From MADRE2 sp964397015 (GTDB lineage Bacteria; Desulfobacterota; Desulfobacteria; Desulfobacterales; Desulfobacteraceae), in NCBI GenBank assembly GCA_964397015.1, contig CAYNHL010000156.1, positions 1-7,280 of the forward strand: DNA of 7,280 bases, written 5' to 3'. The notes beneath the pieces were generated by a model. It saw only the letters and a program-made list of their open reading frames with translations, was not told where the DNA came from and made no database searches. The translations under genes and the position numbers were made by a program. This document shows, piece by piece, positions 5,686 to 7,280 of the stretch (the stretch's first letter is position 1; each line of letters opens with the position of its first letter).

Positions 5686-7280
5686 ATGAAACAGATTCTG
5701 TATCATTCAAGGCGTATTCTGCCTGCCTTGTTTTTAGGGCTTCTTTTGTGCCATGGTGCTCAGGCTTACCCTGTTGCGTTCACTGACAGCACCGGAAAGT
5801 CGATTACCCTGACTGCGCCTCCAAAGCGGGTGGTCAGCCTGGTGCCGTCGATCACGGAAATACTGTTCATGCTCGGGGCGCAGGATGCGCTGGCAGGTAT
5901 CACCTATCATACCACCACCCCCTGGCCGGCATCTGAAAAAACGGTTGTGGGCGGCTTTTTCAGGCCGTCGGTGGAAAAGATCCGCAAGCTTAGCCCGGAC
6001 CTTGTTTTCTGCTCTTTAGTTCACGCCGATGATCTGGCTGTCCTTGACGATACAAAGACCGTAAAGGTGAACCTTAAAACCAGTTCAGTGGAGCAAAGCC
6101 TGGATACCATCCTGCTGCTCGGCCGCCTGTTCGGGCGGGAGAAAACCGCGCGGCATCTGGTGGACGGGATCGAGGCGGATTTTGACCTGGTGCACGAAAA
6201 GCTCGAGCTGGCAAAGGTCGATAAAAAAAGGGTGATTCGCCTCATGGGACGTGATTCGATCATGACACCGGGCAGCGATTCCTTTCAAAACCGCATGATC
6301 GAGCTTGCCGGTGGAATTCCCCCGGACTTCGGACCCGGGGACGTGGTTCCGGTGTCACTCGAGGACTGGCAGCGGTTCAATCCCCAGGTGATTTACGGAT
6401 GCGGCAGTGATTACAAGGCGGCGGACCTTTTTTTCAATCAACCCGGGTGGCGGGACGTGGACGCGGTAAAGAACAACCGGATTCACTACTTTCCCTGTGA
6501 CCTTACCTGCCGGGCATCCACCCGTACAGGATCCTTTGTCACCTGGCTGTCTTCGACGATTTACGGCAAAGCCTTTGACAGGCCGGAAAACATGGTCGAG
6601 GCAAACCGGGTGATCAGTACCCGGGCCCTGGACATCCCGGCGGCATATGTATCCGGTGCCTCTGTCAAGGAGAGCCTGGTTCACGACATGGTCAACAGGT
6701 CTCTTGTGATCCGTTTCGACCGGCCCATGACAGTTCTGTCAACCCTGGAGGGCACAAGAACCGGGATAACGGCCGTGGGCAATCACTATGTTCCGCCCCC
6801 AAGCTGGCAAAGGCTCCATGAACAGGGACTTGAGTCAATGAAAAAAGATGTTCTGGCTACTCTCGATCTTGAGGCCGGCAATACGGCGTTTTTATTCACC
6901 GGCGCGGATATCCGGAACATGAGCGTGGTTAAACAGCGGTTCAGGGATCTTGCCGTCACGGTGTATGCCACGGCGGGTGTCGATTCCAATGCCATGCGGG
7001 CAGGCCGGGATGCGGGCAGTTTTTATGAGCCCGGAACCATCAACCTCGTTGTTATGACCAGCATGGCCCTCTCTCCCCGGGCCATGACAAGGGCCATTGT
7101 GACGGCCACCGAAGGAAAGACGGCCGCACTGCTTGACCTGGATATCAGGAGCAGCTACCAGTCCGGGCGTTACCCTGCCACGGGCACGGGTACGGACAAT
7201 GTCATAGTGGTTCAGGGACACGGACCGCAGGTGCTGGAAAATGCAGGGGGCCATACCAGGCTCGGTGAACTTGTCGGCCG
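5686..7280 (+). CDS. Exported BtuF-like corrinoid-binding protein fused to a CbiZ adenosylcobinamide amidohydrolase domain (3' end beyond window)
   Basis: Open from ATG 5686 to the window edge (531 residues seen). The start is one base after the btuB stop, with AAGGTGG (5675-5681) inside the end of btuB, so the genes are probably translationally coupled. Residues 1-27 are a signal peptide (LFLGLLLCHGAQA|Y). Residues ~28-300 form a helical-backbone binding protein of the BtuF/FepB class: RVVSLVPSITEILFMLGA, then VVGGFFRPSVEKIRKLSPDLV, and LMGRDSIMTPGSDSF later. Residues ~308-531 match CbiZ (PF01955): ISTRALDIPAAYVSGASVKE, VLSTLEGTRTGITAVGNHYV, the TAGVDSNAMRAG segment and the signature ATGTGTDN (498-505). 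CbiZ cleaves the amide joining aminopropanol to the corrin, giving adenosylcobyric acid for remodelling. Its usual place is the cytoplasm; the signal peptide here would put it in the periplasm. Domain calls are firm; location and activity are inferred. Confidence 0.9.
   Translation, partial: MKQILYHSRRILPALFLGLLLCHGAQAYPVAFTDSTGKSITLTAPPKRVVSLVPSITEILFMLGAQDALAGITYHTTTPWPASEKTVVGGFFRPSVEKIRKLSPDLVFCSLVHADDLAVLDDTKTVKVNLKTSSVEQSLDTILLLGRLFGREKTARHLVDGIEADFDLVHEKLELAKVDKKRVIRLMGRDSIMTPGSDSFQNRMIELAGGIPPDFGPGDVVPVSLEDWQRFNPQVIYGCGSDYKAADLFFNQPGWRDVDAVKNNRIHYFPCDLTCRASTRTGSFVTWLSSTIYGKAFDRPENMVEANRVISTRALDIPAAYVSGASVKESLVHDMVNRSLVIRFDRPMTVLSTLEGTRTGITAVGNHYVPPPSWQRLHEQGLESMKKDVLATLDLEAGNTAFLFTGADIRNMSVVKQRFRDLAVTVYATAGVDSNAMRAGRDAGSFYEPGTINLVVMTSMALSPRAMTRAIVTATEGKTAALLDLDIRSSYQSGRYPATGTGTDNVIVVQGHGPQVLENAGGHTRLGELVG

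Noticed and set aside
6021..7254. Minus-strand frames of 67-120 codons
   Set aside because: They are antisense to the BtuF-CbiZ fusion, which is open and conserved across the whole stretch.
1..7280. CRISPR array, tRNA or rRNA gene, complete insertion sequence
   Set aside because: I saw no regularly spaced repeats, no cloverleaf or rRNA-like segment, and no element with both ends.

Overview
The window looks like chromosomal DNA from an anaerobic, cytochrome-rich Gram-negative bacterium, most plausibly a sulfate- or metal-reducing Desulfobacterota. The basis is a periplasmic multihaem cytochrome, a class I cytochrome c, a P460-type haem protein, a TonB-dependent receptor, a cobalamin riboswitch and a CbiZ-type cobinamide amidohydrolase domain. 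The lineage is an inference; no rRNA or other phylogenetic marker is present.

Left edge (1-403, minus strand): the 5' part of a gene resembling the octahaem tetrathionate-reductase-type cytochromes. Its frame meets one TGA at 50-52, then continues with family-like residues and a second CxxCH motif. A perfect stem-loop with a G-containing loop starts 14 nt after the TGA. The TGA is therefore a candidate selenocysteine codon, although a nonsense mutation is not excluded.

Middle (404-3370): an AT-rich intergenic region with a sigma-54-like promoter, a 43-residue DUF3096-like membrane protein (783-914), and then a run of broken genes. These are an IS91-like transposase piece and a RecQ helicase piece on the minus strand, and on the plus strand a ferric-reductase-like flavocytochrome that has lost its 5' end and its FAD-binding middle. 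An apparently intact class I cytochrome c (2232-2594) follows, then a P460-like gene cut off after its N-terminal half (2759-3040). About 330 bp after that contain no recognisable gene. The fragments suggest repeated deletion or recombination.

Right half (3371-7280): a coherent cobamide uptake and remodelling locus. A TTGACA promoter candidate precedes a well-preserved cobalamin riboswitch (3413-3566) and a hairpin-rich leader with an intrinsic-terminator-like element. Then come a BtuB-like outer-membrane receptor (3708-5684) and, one base later, an exported BtuF-like binding protein fused to a CbiZ domain (5686 to beyond the window). The receptor would bring corrinoids into the periplasm. 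The fusion would bind them and possibly cleave the aminopropanol or nucleotide-loop amide, feeding remodelling of foreign cobamides. The B12-sensing leader would repress the operon when cobalamin is plentiful.
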